Source: Ruegeria arenilitoris | GTDB lineage: Bacteria; Pseudomonadota; Alphaproteobacteria; Rhodobacterales; Rhodobacteraceae | DNA: 64,000 bases | Direction: 5' to 3' | Assembly: GCF_013031355.1 (NCBI RefSeq) | Contig: NZ_WPZO01000005.1 | Location: 310,001 to 374,000 of the forward strand | Part shown: piece by piece, positions 32,581 to 43,176 of the stretch | Layout of the letters: the number at the start of each line of letters is the position of its first letter | How positions within the stretch are numbered: position 1 is the first letter of the stretch | The notes under the pieces: generated by a model | What the model was told of the DNA's origin: nothing | The model's database searches: none | Seen by the model: the letters and a program-made list of their open reading frames with translations, nothing else | Made by a program: the position numbers and the translations under genes

Positions 32581-33696
32581 TCAGGGCAGGGGATCGGTTC
32601 GGTAGAGCCGGATTTTCGTGCCACCATGATCCACGACGGGGCCCGGGGCCAGCAATGGCAGGCGGGTCGCGCGGGCAAGCGACTGGTTGCTGGTCACGAT
32701 ACCTGCACGCCAGCCGCTGAACCGTGACATCAGAACTTTTCCCAGGCTGCCGTACAGAGAGCGCAGACGCTTTTCGTCTCCGATCCTGGCGCCATAGGGC
32801 GGGTTCACGATGACCAAGCCTGCGGGACCCGCCGGAGGTTTGATGTCACTGACCGACTTACACTGAAACCGGGTGTGCACGGCAACTCCGGCACGGTCGG
32901 CATTGGTGGTGGCCGCGTCGACAGCGCCGGTGTTTCGGTCGGAGCCGTAAAACACAATGTCTGTTTCTAACCGCGGATCGTTCTGTTGCATCGAAGCCCA
33001 GATTTCCGAATCGAACCCCTGCAGGTCTTCGAAGGCAAAATGGCGGGACCGGCCGGGGTTCAGCCCCAAAGCGATCTCGGCCGCTTCGATGACGAATGTA
33101 CCCGAACCACACATCGGGTCCAAAATGGGTTCCGACCCGTCGAAGCCGCATTCCCGCAGGAACATCGCCGCCATCGTTTCGCGCATCGGCGCCTTGGCAA
33201 CGGCTGGCTTATGGCCGCGCTTGTGCAGCGGTTCGCCCGAAGTATCGACGGACAAGGTACAGATGTCCTTTTCGATGCGCAGCAAAACCCGCAGACCCGC
33301 GCCCGAGGAAATCGGAGCGCCCAACGTGCCCGTGATCGCCTGCTCGATCCTCTGACGGGCTGCGCCCGCGTGATAGATACGCGACTTGCGACTGGTGGCC
33401 TCGACCTTGACCGGAATATCGGGGCGCAGCACATCTGACCACGGAAACTTGCGGGCCCGCTTGTCGAGCTGCGCCAGGTGGACCGCAGGAAAGCTGCCCA
33501 AACGGACCAGAACCTTGTTGGCCCCGCGCAGGCACAGGTTCGCGCGCCAGACCTCGGGCCAACCTCCTCGGCAACTGACACCGCCGGGCACGATATTGGC
33601 AGCCGCGAATCCCTTTTCGACGGCTTCGGCGTGCAAAGGCGCCTCAAGCCCCGGGGTGGCCACCAGAAAAATCTCAAGATCGCTCGTCTGTTCCAT
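32581..33696 (-). CDS. THUMP-domain SAM-dependent RNA methyltransferase (RlmL/YcbY N-terminal type)
   Basis: A 371-residue methyltransferase. Residues about 1-160 form the N-terminal ferredoxin-like/THUMP RNA-binding part (PGLEAPLHAEAVEKGF at the start, IEKDICTLSVDTSGEPLHKRGHK near 140-165). The Rossmann catalytic domain has the SAM motif ILDPMCGSGTFVIEAA near residue 190 and the base-handling motif VIVNPPYGARIG near 300, typical of N2-guanine/N6-adenine RNA methyltransferases. It corresponds to the N-terminal module of E. coli RlmL (23S rRNA m2G2445) without the RlmK half, so the target is probably rRNA. Divergent from the nqr operon. Confidence 0.88.
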   Translation of the reverse strand: MEQTSDLEIFLVATPGLEAPLHAEAVEKGFAAANIVPGGVSCRGGWPEVWRANLCLRGANKVLVRLGSFPAVHLAQLDKRARKFPWSDVLRPDIPVKVEATSRKSRIYHAGAARQRIEQAITGTLGAPISSGAGLRVLLRIEKDICTLSVDTSGEPLHKRGHKPAVAKAPMRETMAAMFLRECGFDGSEPILDPMCGSGTFVIEAAEIALGLNPGRSRHFAFEDLQGFDSEIWASMQQNDPRLETDIVFYGSDRNTGAVDAATTNADRAGVAVHTRFQCKSVSDIKPPAGPAGLVIVNPPYGARIGDEKRLRSLYGSLGKVLMSRFSGWRAGIVTSNQSLARATRLPLLAPGPVVDHGGTKIRLYRTDPLP

Positions 33697-33794
33697 TGGA
33701 TGTGCTTACACTGGAAGCATTCCGGGTGCGACACGCAAATTGAGCTGCGACAAAACGTAAGTCTTCACAGGAAAGTGCCATTCAAAGTGCAGTT

Positions 33795-33980
33795 TTGGCG
33801 GTAACAGGTTTGCTTTTAGCATCATCCCCGCGTAAAGGACCCCCAATCAGAATTACGCCCGCGGAATTCGGACGCATTTCGACGCTTTTGCGACGACTGT
33901 TTAGAAATCCCGCGTTATTGTCTGACCCTGAAAAGGTGTCGGCAAGGCTGGCGCAGGTAAAGAGGCTTGGAAGACAGTAG
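33795..33980 (+). CDS. Small unknown ORF preceding nqrA
   Basis: A 61-codon frame (TTG start) ending 4 bp before nqrA. Its C-terminal part (ITPAEFGRISTLLRRLFRNP then ALLSDPEKVSARLAQVKRL) has plausible protein composition: basic and helical. No ribosome site is evident at 33795 and the true start is unclear. If real it would be coupled to nqrA. It may be a non-coding leader instead. Confidence 0.3.
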   Translation: MAVTGLLLASSPRKGPPIRITPAEFGRISTLLRRLFRNPALLSDPEKVSARLAQVKRLGRQ

Positions 33981-33984
33981 CGAC

Positions 33985-35328
33985 ATGCAAACTTTCAAAC
34001 TGAAAAAAGGGTTGGAGTTGCCGGTGCAGGGCGCGCCGGAACAAACCATCCATCCGGGACCAGAATTTAACACCGTCGGGGTGTTGGGGGGCGACTACCT
34101 TGGACTGAAGCCGCGTATGCTGGTTCAGGAAGGTGACGAGGTCCAGCGCGGTACACCGCTGTTCTGTCACAAAGACGCACCCGAGGCGATGATGGTCGCC
34201 CCGCTTGGCGGTAAAGTCGTAGCCATCAACCGTGGTGCCCGGCGTGTATTGCAGAGCGTCGTGATCGAGGTTTCGGACCCCAACGACAGCGGTATCGACT
34301 TCTCGGGCATCGGCAACGCGGACAGCGCCGAAGGTGTGACCGAAAAGCTGTGCGCAGCGGGTCTGTGGACGGCCTTCCGCACGCGGCCTTATTCGAAGAT
34401 GCCGGTGCCGGGCAGCAAACCGGCAGCGATTTTCGTTACCGCGATGGACAGTGAGCCGCTGGCAGCCGATGCGGCGGTGATCATCGCCGACGCTGGTGAA
34501 GCTTTTGCCGCGGGTCTGAGCGTGCTCACCAAGCTGACCGAGGGCAAAACCTATCTGTGCCAAAAGGACGGTGATTCCATTCCAGGCGCAGATGTGACTG
34601 GCGTTGAGGCCGCGGCCTTCTCCGGCCCGCACCCTGCAGGTCTGGCAGGCACGCATATTCATTTCCTCGAGCCGCTGGCAGGAGACAAGCAGGTCTGGAC
34701 CATCGGCTACCAGGACGTGATCGCGATTGGCCGGTTGTTCCAAACCGGGCACCTGGACCCCAACGTCGTGATTGCGCTCAGCGGCCCCGGTGCGCGGCAA
34801 CCGCGTTTGATCCGTACCGTCATGGGCGCCTCGACCGATGATCTGACCCGTGATGAGGTCGATGTGGACGGTATCGCCCGGATCATTTCGGGTTCGATCC
34901 TGTCCGGGATGCAGTCCGACGGGCCGACCGCCTATCTGGGGCGCTTCGCTCGTCAGATTTCGATCATTCGTGAAGACCACGACCAGCACACTATGGGCTG
35001 GATTCTTCCTATGCCGTCGAAATTCGCGATCCAGCCGGTTCTGGGCTCGGCCTTTGCACGCAAGCTCTACAACCTGACCAGCAACCTAAACGGCGGCCGC
35101 CGCGCGATGGTGCCGACGGGGACGTTCGAAGAGCTGATGCCGCAGGACTATCTGCCGACACAGCTGCTGCGGGCGCTGCTGGTGATGGACACCGATACCG
35201 CTCAGGCACTGGGCGCGCTGGAGCTGGACGAAGAGGATCTGGGCCTTGTCGGCTTTGCCTGTCCGGCAAAATATGAATACGGGCTGGCGCTGCGCGACTG
35301 CCTGACCAAAATTGAAAAGGAGGGCTGA
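33985..35328 (+). CDS. nqrA: Na+-translocating NADH:quinone reductase subunit A
   Basis: A 447-residue peripheral subunit of Na+-NQR, which couples NADH oxidation by ubiquinone to sodium export. It starts MQTFKLKKGLELPVQGAPEQ and has the NqrA features PRMLVQEGDEVQRGTPLF, GGKVVAINRGARRVLQSVVI and GYQDVIAIGRLF. The start at 33985 gives the family length (about 447); an earlier in-frame start adds six unsupported residues. First of six co-directional nqr genes, 5 bp before nqrB. Confidence 0.95.
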   Translation: MQTFKLKKGLELPVQGAPEQTIHPGPEFNTVGVLGGDYLGLKPRMLVQEGDEVQRGTPLFCHKDAPEAMMVAPLGGKVVAINRGARRVLQSVVIEVSDPNDSGIDFSGIGNADSAEGVTEKLCAAGLWTAFRTRPYSKMPVPGSKPAAIFVTAMDSEPLAADAAVIIADAGEAFAAGLSVLTKLTEGKTYLCQKDGDSIPGADVTGVEAAAFSGPHPAGLAGTHIHFLEPLAGDKQVWTIGYQDVIAIGRLFQTGHLDPNVVIALSGPGARQPRLIRTVMGASTDDLTRDEVDVDGIARIISGSILSGMQSDGPTAYLGRFARQISIIREDHDQHTMGWILPMPSKFAIQPVLGSAFARKLYNLTSNLNGGRRAMVPTGTFEELMPQDYLPTQLLRALLVMDTDTAQALGALELDEEDLGLVGFACPAKYEYGLALRDCLTKIEKEG

Positions 35329-35333
35329 TCCGA

Positions 35334-36542
35334 ATGGGTTTGCGCAGCTTCTTTGACCGGATTGAGCCGAACTTTACCAAGGGCGGCAAGTACGAAAAGC
35401 TTTTCCCCATCTACGAGATGGTCGAAAGCTTCATCTACACTCCGAAAACCGTAACCACCGTTGCCCCCCATGCGCGGTCCTATGTGGATATGAAGCGGAT
35501 CATGACCTACGTCGTGATCGCGACGATCCCGTGTATCCTGTGGGGGATGTGGAACACCGGCTATCAGGCGAACTCGGCCATTGCCACGCTGGGGCCGGAG
35601 TCGGCCACTGGCTGGCGGATCGCGCTGCTGCAGATGTTCGGCATTTCGCTGGACCCGTCCAGCATCTTTGCCAATGTCATGCACGGGCTGCTCTACTTCC
35701 TGCCGATCTATATCGTGACGCTAGTCGCAGGTGGTATTTTCGAGGTCATCTTCGCCACCGTACGCGGGCACGAGGTAAACGAAGGTTTCCTTGTTACCTC
35801 AATGCTTTACACGCTGATCATGCCGGCTACCACGCCGCTATGGCAGGTGGCATTGGGCATCATCTTTGGCGTTGTGATCGGCAAGGAGGTGTTTGGCGGC
35901 ACCGGCAAGAACTTCCTCAACCCTGCATTGGTCGGCCGTGCGTTCTTGTACTTCGCCTATCCGGCGCAGATGTCAGGTGATGCAGTCTGGACCCCGGTTG
36001 ACGGTTTCTCGGGCGCAACGGCGCTGGCCGTTTCTGCGGCTGACGGGATGCAGGCGCTGGCCGCCGAGGGCATCACCTGGTGGAGCGCCTTCTACGGCAC
36101 CATTCAGGGCAGCTTTGGCGAAACCTCGACGCTGGCCTGTATCATCGGTCTGATCTTCTTGCTGGTGACAAAAATTGCCAATTACCGCCTGATTGTGGGC
36201 TGTCTGGCCGGGACGATCGTGTTCACATGGCTGCTGAATCTGATCGGGTCCAACACCAACCCGATGTTCGCGATGCCGTGGTATTGGCATGTCGTGCTGG
36301 GCGGGTATGCGTTTGGTCTGGCCTTCATGGTCACCGAACCGGTATCCGCAAGCCACACCAATCTGGGCCGCTACATCTATGGTGCGCTGATCGGTGTCAT
36401 GGTTGTGCTGATCCGCGTCCTCAACCCGGCTTTCCCCGAAGGCATGATGCTGGCCATCCTGTTCGGCAACGTCTTTGCACCGCTGATCGACTATTTCGTC
36501 GTTCAAGCCAACATCAAACGGAGGGCGCGTCGCCATGTCTGA
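35334..36542 (+). CDS. nqrB: Na+-NQR subunit B
   Basis: A 402-residue membrane subunit with about ten segments. It binds riboflavin and carries covalent FMN at the Thr of the DGFSGATAL motif (Thr229 here; Thr236 in Vibrio cholerae). Attachment needs ApbE, which is encoded 6.6 kb downstream. The N-terminus (GLRSFFDRIEPNFTKGGKY) and GGIFEVIFATVRGHEVNEGF are typical. It overlaps nqrC by 8 bp. Confidence 0.95.
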   Translation: MGLRSFFDRIEPNFTKGGKYEKLFPIYEMVESFIYTPKTVTTVAPHARSYVDMKRIMTYVVIATIPCILWGMWNTGYQANSAIATLGPESATGWRIALLQMFGISLDPSSIFANVMHGLLYFLPIYIVTLVAGGIFEVIFATVRGHEVNEGFLVTSMLYTLIMPATTPLWQVALGIIFGVVIGKEVFGGTGKNFLNPALVGRAFLYFAYPAQMSGDAVWTPVDGFSGATALAVSAADGMQALAAEGITWWSAFYGTIQGSFGETSTLACIIGLIFLLVTKIANYRLIVGCLAGTIVFTWLLNLIGSNTNPMFAMPWYWHVVLGGYAFGLAFMVTEPVSASHTNLGRYIYGALIGVMVVLIRVLNPAFPEGMMLAILFGNVFAPLIDYFVVQANIKRRARRHV

Positions 36543-37349
36543 TACGCAATCCCAAGAACCAAAAGGCGCGATTGCCAAGTTTCTGGCGGCTTCGCCGGAT
36601 TCGGTTGGCAAGACGATCTTCATCGCCGTGGCTGTCTGCCTTGTGGCCTCGATGGTCGTGTCCGCCGCTGCAGTCAGCCTGCGCCCGGTGCAAGAAGCAA
36701 ACGCGCTGAAGGACAAACAGGTGAACGTTCTGCAGGTGGCGGGAGTTTATGAGCCCGGCATCGATGTCTCCGAAGCCTTCGCCGCGTTCGAGCCACATGT
36801 GCTGGAACTGGCCACAGGCGAGTTCGTCGATGATCAGTTCGACCCGGCCACCTTCGACGATATTGCCGCCGCCAGCGACCCCGAGTTGAGCGTCGCGCTG
36901 GACAACGACCCGGCAGGGATCGGCCGCAAGGCAAAGTACCGCGTGATCTATCTGCTGCGTGACGATGCAGGCGATCTGGACAAGGTGATCCTGCCGCTGC
37001 ACGGCTATGGGCTATGGTCCACGCTCTACGGCTTCATCGCGCTGGAGAACAACGGCAACGATATTTACGGCCTGCAGTTCTATCAGCATGGTGAGACCCC
37101 GGGCCTCGGTGCCGAGGTGGACAACCCGCGCTGGAAAGCGCTGTGGAGCGGCAAAAAGCTGCGCGACGACGCGGGCGAACTGCAGATCACCGTCGCAAAA
37201 TCGCAACCCGCCGCAGGTCCTGATTTCTATGTCGATGCGCTGGCCGGTGCCACGTTGACGTCAGTGGGTGTCGATAACCTGGTAAGATTCTGGATGGGTG
37301 ACGCGGGCTACGCTCCGTTCCTGGCCAAACTGCAAGCAGGAGAGTTCTA

Positions 37350-37350
<1 letters not shown>
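36535..37350 (+). CDS. nqrC: Na+-NQR subunit C
   Basis: A 271-residue protein with one N-terminal membrane anchor ([23 protein letters not shown], split near residues 24-46) and a periplasmic FMN domain. The flavinylation motif is [15 protein letters not shown], with Thr240 as the acceptor. [15 protein letters not shown] and [15 protein letters not shown] are conserved in the RnfG/NqrC family. The stop codon overlaps the nqrD start by one base. Confidence 0.95.
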
Positions 37351-38002
<652 letters not shown>

Positions 38003-38003
<1 letters not shown>

Positions 38004-38611
38004 TGGAAGGTCTGATCTCACTGGCCGTAAAGGCCATCTTTGTCGAAAACCTTGCGCTCAGCTTCTTCCTCGGGATGTGTACCTTCATCGCCGTGTCCAA
38101 GAAGATTTCGACCGCGCTGGGTCTGGGCATCTCGGTCATGGTCGTTCAGGCGATCACTGTGCCTGCCAACAACCTGCTGCTGAACTATCTGCTGAAGCCG
38201 GGCGCACTGGCCTGGGCCGGGTTCCCGGATGTGGACCTGACCTTCCTTGGCCTGATCTCGTATATCGGCGTGATCGCGGCGATGGTTCAGATCCTCGAGA
38301 TGGTTTTGGACAAGTATTTCCCGCCGCTCTACAACGCGCTGGGGATCTTCCTGCCGCTGATCACGGTGAACTGTGCGATCCTGGGCGGCTCGCTGTTCAT
38401 GGTGGAGCGCGACTACAACTTTGCCGAGGCCACTACCTATGGTCTGTCCTCCGGCTTTGGCTGGGCGCTGGCGATCACCGCGATGGCCGGTGTACGTGAA
38501 AAGCTGAAATACTCGGACATTCCCGACGGACTGCAAGGTCTGGGCATCACCTTCATCACCGCAGGTCTGATGGCGATGGCCTTCATGTCCTTCTCGGGCG
38601 TGAAACTGTAA
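38003..38611 (+). CDS. nqrE: Na+-NQR subunit E
   Basis: A 202-residue, six-segment subunit of the NqrE/RnfA family. [20 protein letters not shown] near residue 14 and [19 protein letters not shown] near 118 carry the two Cys that bind the iron centre together with those of NqrD. Ten bp before nqrF. Confidence 0.95.
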
Positions 38612-38621
38612 GGAGGGCGCA

Positions 38622-39845
38622 ATGGAAACTTTTAGCCTTGGCGTAATCCTTTTCACGCTGATCGTTCTGGCGCTGGTCGCCATCATCATGGCCGCACGCT
38701 CGCGTCTGGTCTCGACCGGCAACGTCAACATCACCATCAACGGTGAGAAAACCATTTCGGTGCCCGCGGGCGGCAAGTTGCTGCAAACGCTGGCAGCCGA
38801 GAAGTTGTTCGTCCCCTCCGCCTGTGGCGGTGGCGGCACCTGCGCGCAGTGCCGGGTGAAGGTACATTCCGGTGGCGGCTCGATCCTGCCGACCGAGGAA
38901 AGCCACATCACCAAACGCGAAGCCTCCTGCGGTGACCGTCTGTCCTGTCAGGTTGCGGTCAAGCAGGACATGGACATCGAGGTTCCCGAAGAGGTCTTCG
39001 GCGTCAAGAAATGGGAATGTACCGTTCGCTCGAACGACAACGTGGCGACCTTCATCAAAGCGCTGACGCTGGACCTGCCGGAAGGTGAGGATGTGAACTT
39101 CCGCGCCGGTGGCTACATCCAGATCGAAGCCCCAGCACACGCGCTGAAATACACCGATTTCGACGTGCAGGAGGAGTACCGCGAAGATTGGGATCGCTTC
39201 AATCTGTGGCAGTATGAATCGGTTGTGAACGAACCGATCGAGCGCGCCTATTCGATGGCCAACTACCCGGATGAAAAGGGCATGATCATGCTGAACGTCC
39301 GGGTCGCCTCGCCGCCTCCGGGCTCCGAGGGTATTCCTCCGGGTCAGATGTCGTCGTACATCTTCAACCTGAAGCCGGGCGACAAGGTTACGATCTCAGG
39401 CCCGTTTGGTGAATTCTTCGCCCGCGAGACTGAAAAAGAGATGGTCTTCATCGGCGGTGGTGCCGGTATGGCGCCGATGCGCAGCCACATCTTTGACCAG
39501 CTCAAGCGCCTTGAGAACCGCAACCGAAAGATCAGCTTCTGGTACGGTGCACGGTCGAAGAAAGAGATGTTCTTTGTCGAGGATTTCGACTCTCTGGCCA
39601 AAGAATTCGACAATTTCGAATGGCACGTGGCTCTGTCGGACGCGCAGCCAGAGGACAATTGGAAAGGCTACACCGGCTTCATCCACAACGTCCTGTTCGA
39701 AGAATACCTCAAGAACCACCCCGCGCCCGAGGATTGCGAGTTCTACATGTGTGGCCCGCCAATCATGAACCAGTCGGTCATCAACATGCTACTGGATCTG
39801 GGTGTGGACCGCGAAGACATCATGCTCGACGATTTCGGTGGGTAA
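38622..39845 (+). CDS. nqrF: Na+-NQR subunit F (NADH-oxidising flavoprotein)
   Basis: A 407-residue subunit: an N-terminal membrane anchor ([17 protein letters not shown]), a 2Fe-2S ferredoxin domain with Cys68, 74, 77 and 109 ([14 protein letters not shown] ... LSCQ), an FAD domain ([18 protein letters not shown]) and an NADH domain ([34 protein letters not shown]). It ends with the usual DDFGG. This is where NADH enters the complex. A strong terminator follows 6 bp after the stop. Confidence 0.95.
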   Translation: METFSLGVILFTLIVLALVAIIMAARSRLVSTGNVNITINGEKTISVPAGGKLLQTLAAEKLFVPSACGGGGTCAQCRVKVHSGGGSILPTEESHITKREASCGDRLSCQVAVKQDMDIEVPEEVFGVKKWECTVRSNDNVATFIKALTLDLPEGEDVNFRAGGYIQIEAPAHALKYTDFDVQEEYREDWDRFNLWQYESVVNEPIERAYSMANYPDEKGMIMLNVRVASPPPGSEGIPPGQMSSYIFNLKPGDKVTISGPFGEFFARETEKEMVFIGGGAGMAPMRSHIFDQLKRLENRNRKISFWYGARSKKEMFFVEDFDSLAKEFDNFEWHVALSDAQPEDNWKGYTGFIHNVLFEEYLKNHPAPEDCEFYMCGPPIMNQSVINMLLDLGVDREDIMLDDFGG

Positions 39846-39851
39846 GAAACG

Positions 39852-39882
39852 AAAAACCGGCGCATCCAGCGCCGGTTTTTTT
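39852..39882. terminator. Bidirectional terminator between nqrF and the nucleotide-sugar dehydrogenase gene
   Basis: AAAAA-CCGGCGC-ATCCA-GCGCCGG-TTTTTTT: a perfect 7-bp GC stem with A-run and T-run on each side, so it can end both convergent transcripts. Confidence 0.9.
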
Positions 39883-41164
39883 ACAGGCGCAAGTCGCTGG
39901 CCTCTTTGGGCAAGCAGGATTTGACGTCGAAGACGACGCTCTGGTCCTTGCCATAGCCGCGTACTTGCGCAGGATCGAGGTCCAGAAACTCCCGATGTGC
40001 CACCGCCAGCACCACGGCGTCATAGGTGGCATTCTGAGGGTGTTCGATCAGTGAGATCCCATACTCGGCCTCAGCGGCACGTGGATCGGCATGGGGGTCA
40101 TAGACGTCCACAGTGACGCCGTAATCCTGAAGCTCTTCGATGATATCGACGACGCGCGTGTTGCGCAGGTCGGGGCAGTTTTCCTTGAAGGTCAGGCCCA
40201 TCACCAAAACCCGCGCCGCGCCCACATTGATCCCGTCGCGCATCATCCGCTTGACCAGTTGCGAGACCACATAGCCGCCCATGCTGTCATTCAACCGCCG
40301 TCCCGCAAGAATGATCTGGGGGTGATGACCAACAGCCTCGGCCTTGTGGGTCAGGTAATAGGGATCGACGCCGATGCAGTGCCCGCCAACCAGACCGGGC
40401 CGGAACGGCAGAAAGTTCCATTTGGTGCCAGCCGCCCGCAAAACGGCATCCGTGTCGATATCCATACGGCCAAAGATCATCGCTAGTTCGTTAACCAGCG
40501 CGATGTTCAGGTCGCGCTGCGTGTTTTCGATTACCTTCGCAGCCTCGGCCACGCGAATGCTTTCGGCCTTGTGAGTGCCCGCCGCGATGATCCGGGCATA
40601 GAGCGCATCCACCAGATCGGCCACTTCGGGGGTCGAGCCGGACGTCACTTTACAGATATCCGAAATCCGGTGCGTCTTGTCACCGGGATTGATCCGCTCG
40701 GGGCTGTACCCGGCAAAAAAATCACGGTTGAAGGTCAGGCCAGATGTGCGTTCCAGAACCGGCACGCAGTCTTCCTCGGTCGCGCCGGGGTAGACGGTGG
40801 ATTCATAGATCACCAGATCACCGGGGTTCAGCAGCCCTCCAACCATTTCAGACGCCGCAAGCAGGGGGGACAGATCGGGCTGCTTGCCATTGGTGATCGG
40901 GGTAGGGACCGTAACGATATAGGTGTCGCACGCGTCCAGATCGGACATGTCGGTCGTGAAAACCAAGCCAGAGGCGGCGGCCAGGTCTTCCGGCTCAACC
41001 TCTTGCGTTGCATCAAGCCCCGCGCGCAGGGCTTCGATCCTGTCCGGGTTGATATCATAGCCCACAACCGGGCCGATCTTGCCAAAGGCCACGGCCAGCG
41101 GCAGGCCAACGTACCCAAGGCCAATAACAGCGATCCGACGGGAATTCGGGTTGGTTTCAAGCAT
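39881..41164 (-). CDS. Nucleotide-sugar dehydrogenase (TviB/WbpA-type UDP-hexose 6-dehydrogenase)
   Basis: A 427-residue NAD enzyme that oxidises C6 of a UDP-sugar (UDP-GlcNAc/GalNAc or UDP-Glc) to the uronic acid. The N-terminal Rossmann motif is [18 protein letters not shown]; the central and catalytic Cys segment is [20 protein letters not shown] near residue 258; [18 protein letters not shown] near 315 is typical of the TviB/WecC/WbpA group. The start at 41164 has GAGGGGC upstream. It follows an epimerase gene by 14 bp; the two likely supply an acidic sugar for surface polysaccharide. Confidence 0.88.
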   Translation of the reverse strand: MLETNPNSRRIAVIGLGYVGLPLAVAFGKIGPVVGYDINPDRIEALRAGLDATQEVEPEDLAAASGLVFTTDMSDLDACDTYIVTVPTPITNGKQPDLSPLLAASEMVGGLLNPGDLVIYESTVYPGATEEDCVPVLERTSGLTFNRDFFAGYSPERINPGDKTHRISDICKVTSGSTPEVADLVDALYARIIAAGTHKAESIRVAEAAKVIENTQRDLNIALVNELAMIFGRMDIDTDAVLRAAGTKWNFLPFRPGLVGGHCIGVDPYYLTHKAEAVGHHPQIILAGRRLNDSMGGYVVSQLVKRMMRDGINVGAARVLVMGLTFKENCPDLRNTRVVDIIEELQDYGVTVDVYDPHADPRAAEAEYGISLIEHPQNATYDAVVLAVAHREFLDLDPAQVRGYGKDQSVVFDVKSCLPKEASDLRL

Positions 41165-41178
41165 CACGGCCCCTCGGG

Positions 41179-42192
41179 TCACTTTTGGTGGTAGTCACGG
41201 AACCATTCGACAAAACGCGCGATCCCGTCTTTGAAATCCGTCTGCGGCCGATAGCCGGTCAGCCGTTGCAGCAAGTCGTTATCGGCCCATGTCGCAGGCA
41301 CGTCGCCCATTTGCATCGGCATGTAGTTGCGGATGGCCTTTTTCCCCAGCGCCTCTTCGATGGCTTCGACAAAGTCCATCAACCGGACCTTGTCGCCGTT
41401 GCCGATATTGACCACTCGCCACGGTGCCGCGTGGGAAAGGCTGTCGCCTTCCTCAATCTCCTCGGCGCTGGCCGGGCGCTCGGGTGGGACATCGATCAAC
41501 AGCCTGATCCCGCGCACGAGGTCTTCTACGTAGGTAAAGTCGCGATACATGTCGCCGTGGTTATAGATGTCGATGGGCCGGCCATCCAGGATCGCATCCA
41601 CGAATTTGTAGAGTGCCAGATCGGGCCGCCCCCAGGTGCCGTAGACGGTGAAGAACCTGAACATCGTGGTCGGCAGGTTCCACAAATGGGCGTAGGAATG
41701 GCCCATCGCCTCATTCGCCTTTTTGGTCGCGGCGTAGATGGTCAGGGGGGTGTCGGCCTTTTCCACCTCGGTAAATGGCATGACCTCGTTGGCGCCATAA
41801 ACCGAGGAGGTCGACGCCATCAAAAGATGCGCGACCTCGTGCTGCCGGGCGACCTCCATCACGTTGAAAGTGCCGACTACATTCGAGCTGACATAGCTGC
41901 GAGGGTCTTCGAGGCTGTAGCGCACACCGGCCTGCGCAGCGAGGTGAACGATCACCTCGGGCTGGAACTCATCGGCGACCTGCATCAGGCGTTCGTGGTT
42001 TTCCAGCAAATCCTCGGTCGCGGAAAATCCCGGCGACTGCAACAACATCTGGTGGCGGCGCTGTTTCAGGGTGACGTCGTAGTAATCCGTCATCCCGTCA
42101 TACCCATGCACGCGGAACCCTTCGGACAGTAGCAGTTTTGCCAGATGGAACCCGATAAATCCCGCCGTGCCCGTGATCAGAACCCGTTTCAT
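41179..42192 (-). CDS. NAD-dependent nucleotide-sugar epimerase (UDP-glucuronate 4-epimerase-like)
   Basis: A 337-residue extended short-chain dehydrogenase with [14 protein letters not shown] (NAD site, residues about 7-20), the catalytic Ser region [16 protein letters not shown] and the YAATKKANE Tyr/Lys pair near 153-161. The [17 protein letters not shown] segment is characteristic of UDP-glucuronate 4-epimerases (CapI). It would interconvert UDP-GlcA and UDP-GalA, or the N-acetyl forms made by the dehydrogenase encoded next. Confidence 0.87.
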   Translation of the reverse strand: MKRVLITGTAGFIGFHLAKLLLSEGFRVHGYDGMTDYYDVTLKQRRHQMLLQSPGFSATEDLLENHERLMQVADEFQPEVIVHLAAQAGVRYSLEDPRSYVSSNVVGTFNVMEVARQHEVAHLLMASTSSVYGANEVMPFTEVEKADTPLTIYAATKKANEAMGHSYAHLWNLPTTMFRFFTVYGTWGRPDLALYKFVDAILDGRPIDIYNHGDMYRDFTYVEDLVRGIRLLIDVPPERPASAEEIEEGDSLSHAAPWRVVNIGNGDKVRLMDFVEAIEEALGKKAIRNYMPMQMGDVPATWADNDLLQRLTGYRPQTDFKDGIARFVEWFRDYHQK

Positions 42193-42276
42193 GCAACCCT
42201 CGACCTTAACGCAATCTTTGACGCATCAGGGATACTGTCACCGGGGCAAGGTCAAGGGGTTTCTGGGCGAAATCGC
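42193..42276. other. Short intergenic region
   Basis: Upstream of the epimerase gene; its promoter should lie here or further right. No motif stands out. Confidence 0.3.
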
Positions 42277-42801
42277 TTAGCCGACGATCATCTGCTTCAT
42301 CCGAAGCGCTTCGTATTCCAGCTCTTTCAGGCGGAAATGCACAACGTCGCCGATGGTGATGACGCCGCACAGGTTCCCGTCGCGCAGTACCGGCATGTGG
42401 CGAAACCGGCCTTCGGTCATGGATTTCAGAACGTCGTGCAGATAATCATCCGGCGTGCAGGTCTTGACCTCGTGCGTCATCAGGTCTTCGACCGCCTGTG
42501 GCAGGGTCTGGCCGGGCGTGTCCGCCATACGCCGCACGATGTCGCGCTCGGACAGGATACCCAACAAGGCGCCGTTCTGGTCGGTCACCAGCACCGCACC
42601 GATCCGCTTTTCCTTGAGTGTGTTGACCACGGAATGGATCGTCTCGTTCGGACGCACCGAAAACACCGCATCCCCTTTACCTTCAAGCAACTTGGCCACG
42701 GTTGTCTGCGAGTGCGACAGGTTCGACTCGGTCGATTGGCTGTACGTGGTCTTGTCAGCCTTGTCGCCACGCGATGGCGATTGGTAAGAGGTTGGGGCCA
42801 T
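42277..42801 (-). CDS. Tandem CBS-domain protein
   Basis: A 174-residue protein with a polar, probably disordered N-terminus of about 40 residues and two CBS motifs: FSVRPNETIHSVVNTLKEKRIGA (split), VTDQNGALLGILSERDIVRR near 75-95 and TCTPDDYLHDVLKSM ... MPVLRDGNLCGVITIGDVV near 112-155. A CBS pair forms a Bateman module that binds adenine nucleotides or SAM. AAGGAG precedes the ATG at 42801. Free-standing members are often called inosine-5'-monophosphate dehydrogenase-related, but there is no catalytic domain. Function unknown. Confidence 0.85.
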   Translation of the reverse strand: MAPTSYQSPSRGDKADKTTYSQSTESNLSHSQTTVAKLLEGKGDAVFSVRPNETIHSVVNTLKEKRIGAVLVTDQNGALLGILSERDIVRRMADTPGQTLPQAVEDLMTHEVKTCTPDDYLHDVLKSMTEGRFRHMPVLRDGNLCGVITIGDVVHFRLKELEYEALRMKQMIVG

Positions 42802-42925
42802 GGGCAATCTCCTTCATGGTTATTGCAAAGTCTTTCCCTTTCACCTTAGCGCAGCTAAACGACCTGTATAGGGTGCATTTGCACTGATCGGCGGAAACTC
42901 CCGCCAGCGGAGGAACCTTAAGCCC

Positions 42926-43111
42926 TTGAACGAGCTGTATCTTACCCCACCCGTGGCCGCGTTGATTTTCTTTGCGGTGGTCGTCTGCGGCCATAATTTC
43001 CGCATGGCGTGGAAACAGCAGGCGCCGGGATGGCAGAAACGGGCCTGGCTGTTCGGGGTGCCTGCGGGGATCGGCCTTTTGGTTCTGGGCTTTTTGCCGC
43101 TGAAGCTGTGA
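42926..43111 (+). CDS. Small two-segment membrane protein upstream of apbE
   Basis: Sixty-one residues with two hydrophobic segments (PPVAALIFFAVVVCGHNF; LFGVPAGIGLLVLGFLPL) separated by a basic loop. The frame starts with TTG at 42926; GGAGG is 12 bp upstream, a little far. It stops 65 bp before apbE on the same strand. I do not recognise a family. Its position suggests a link with NQR maturation, but that is only position. Confidence 0.55.
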   Translation: MNELYLTPPVAALIFFAVVVCGHNFRMAWKQQAPGWQKRAWLFGVPAGIGLLVLGFLPLKL

Positions 43112-43176
43112 CGCCGGTTTGACTCCGGCATGGGGGGCTGGCATATGCCGGGCACTGAATTTTCGGAGACCACCCC

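Noticed and set aside
33901-34989. 362-codon frame antisense to nqrA
   Set aside because: A shadow produced by high GC and codon bias; nqrA is certain.
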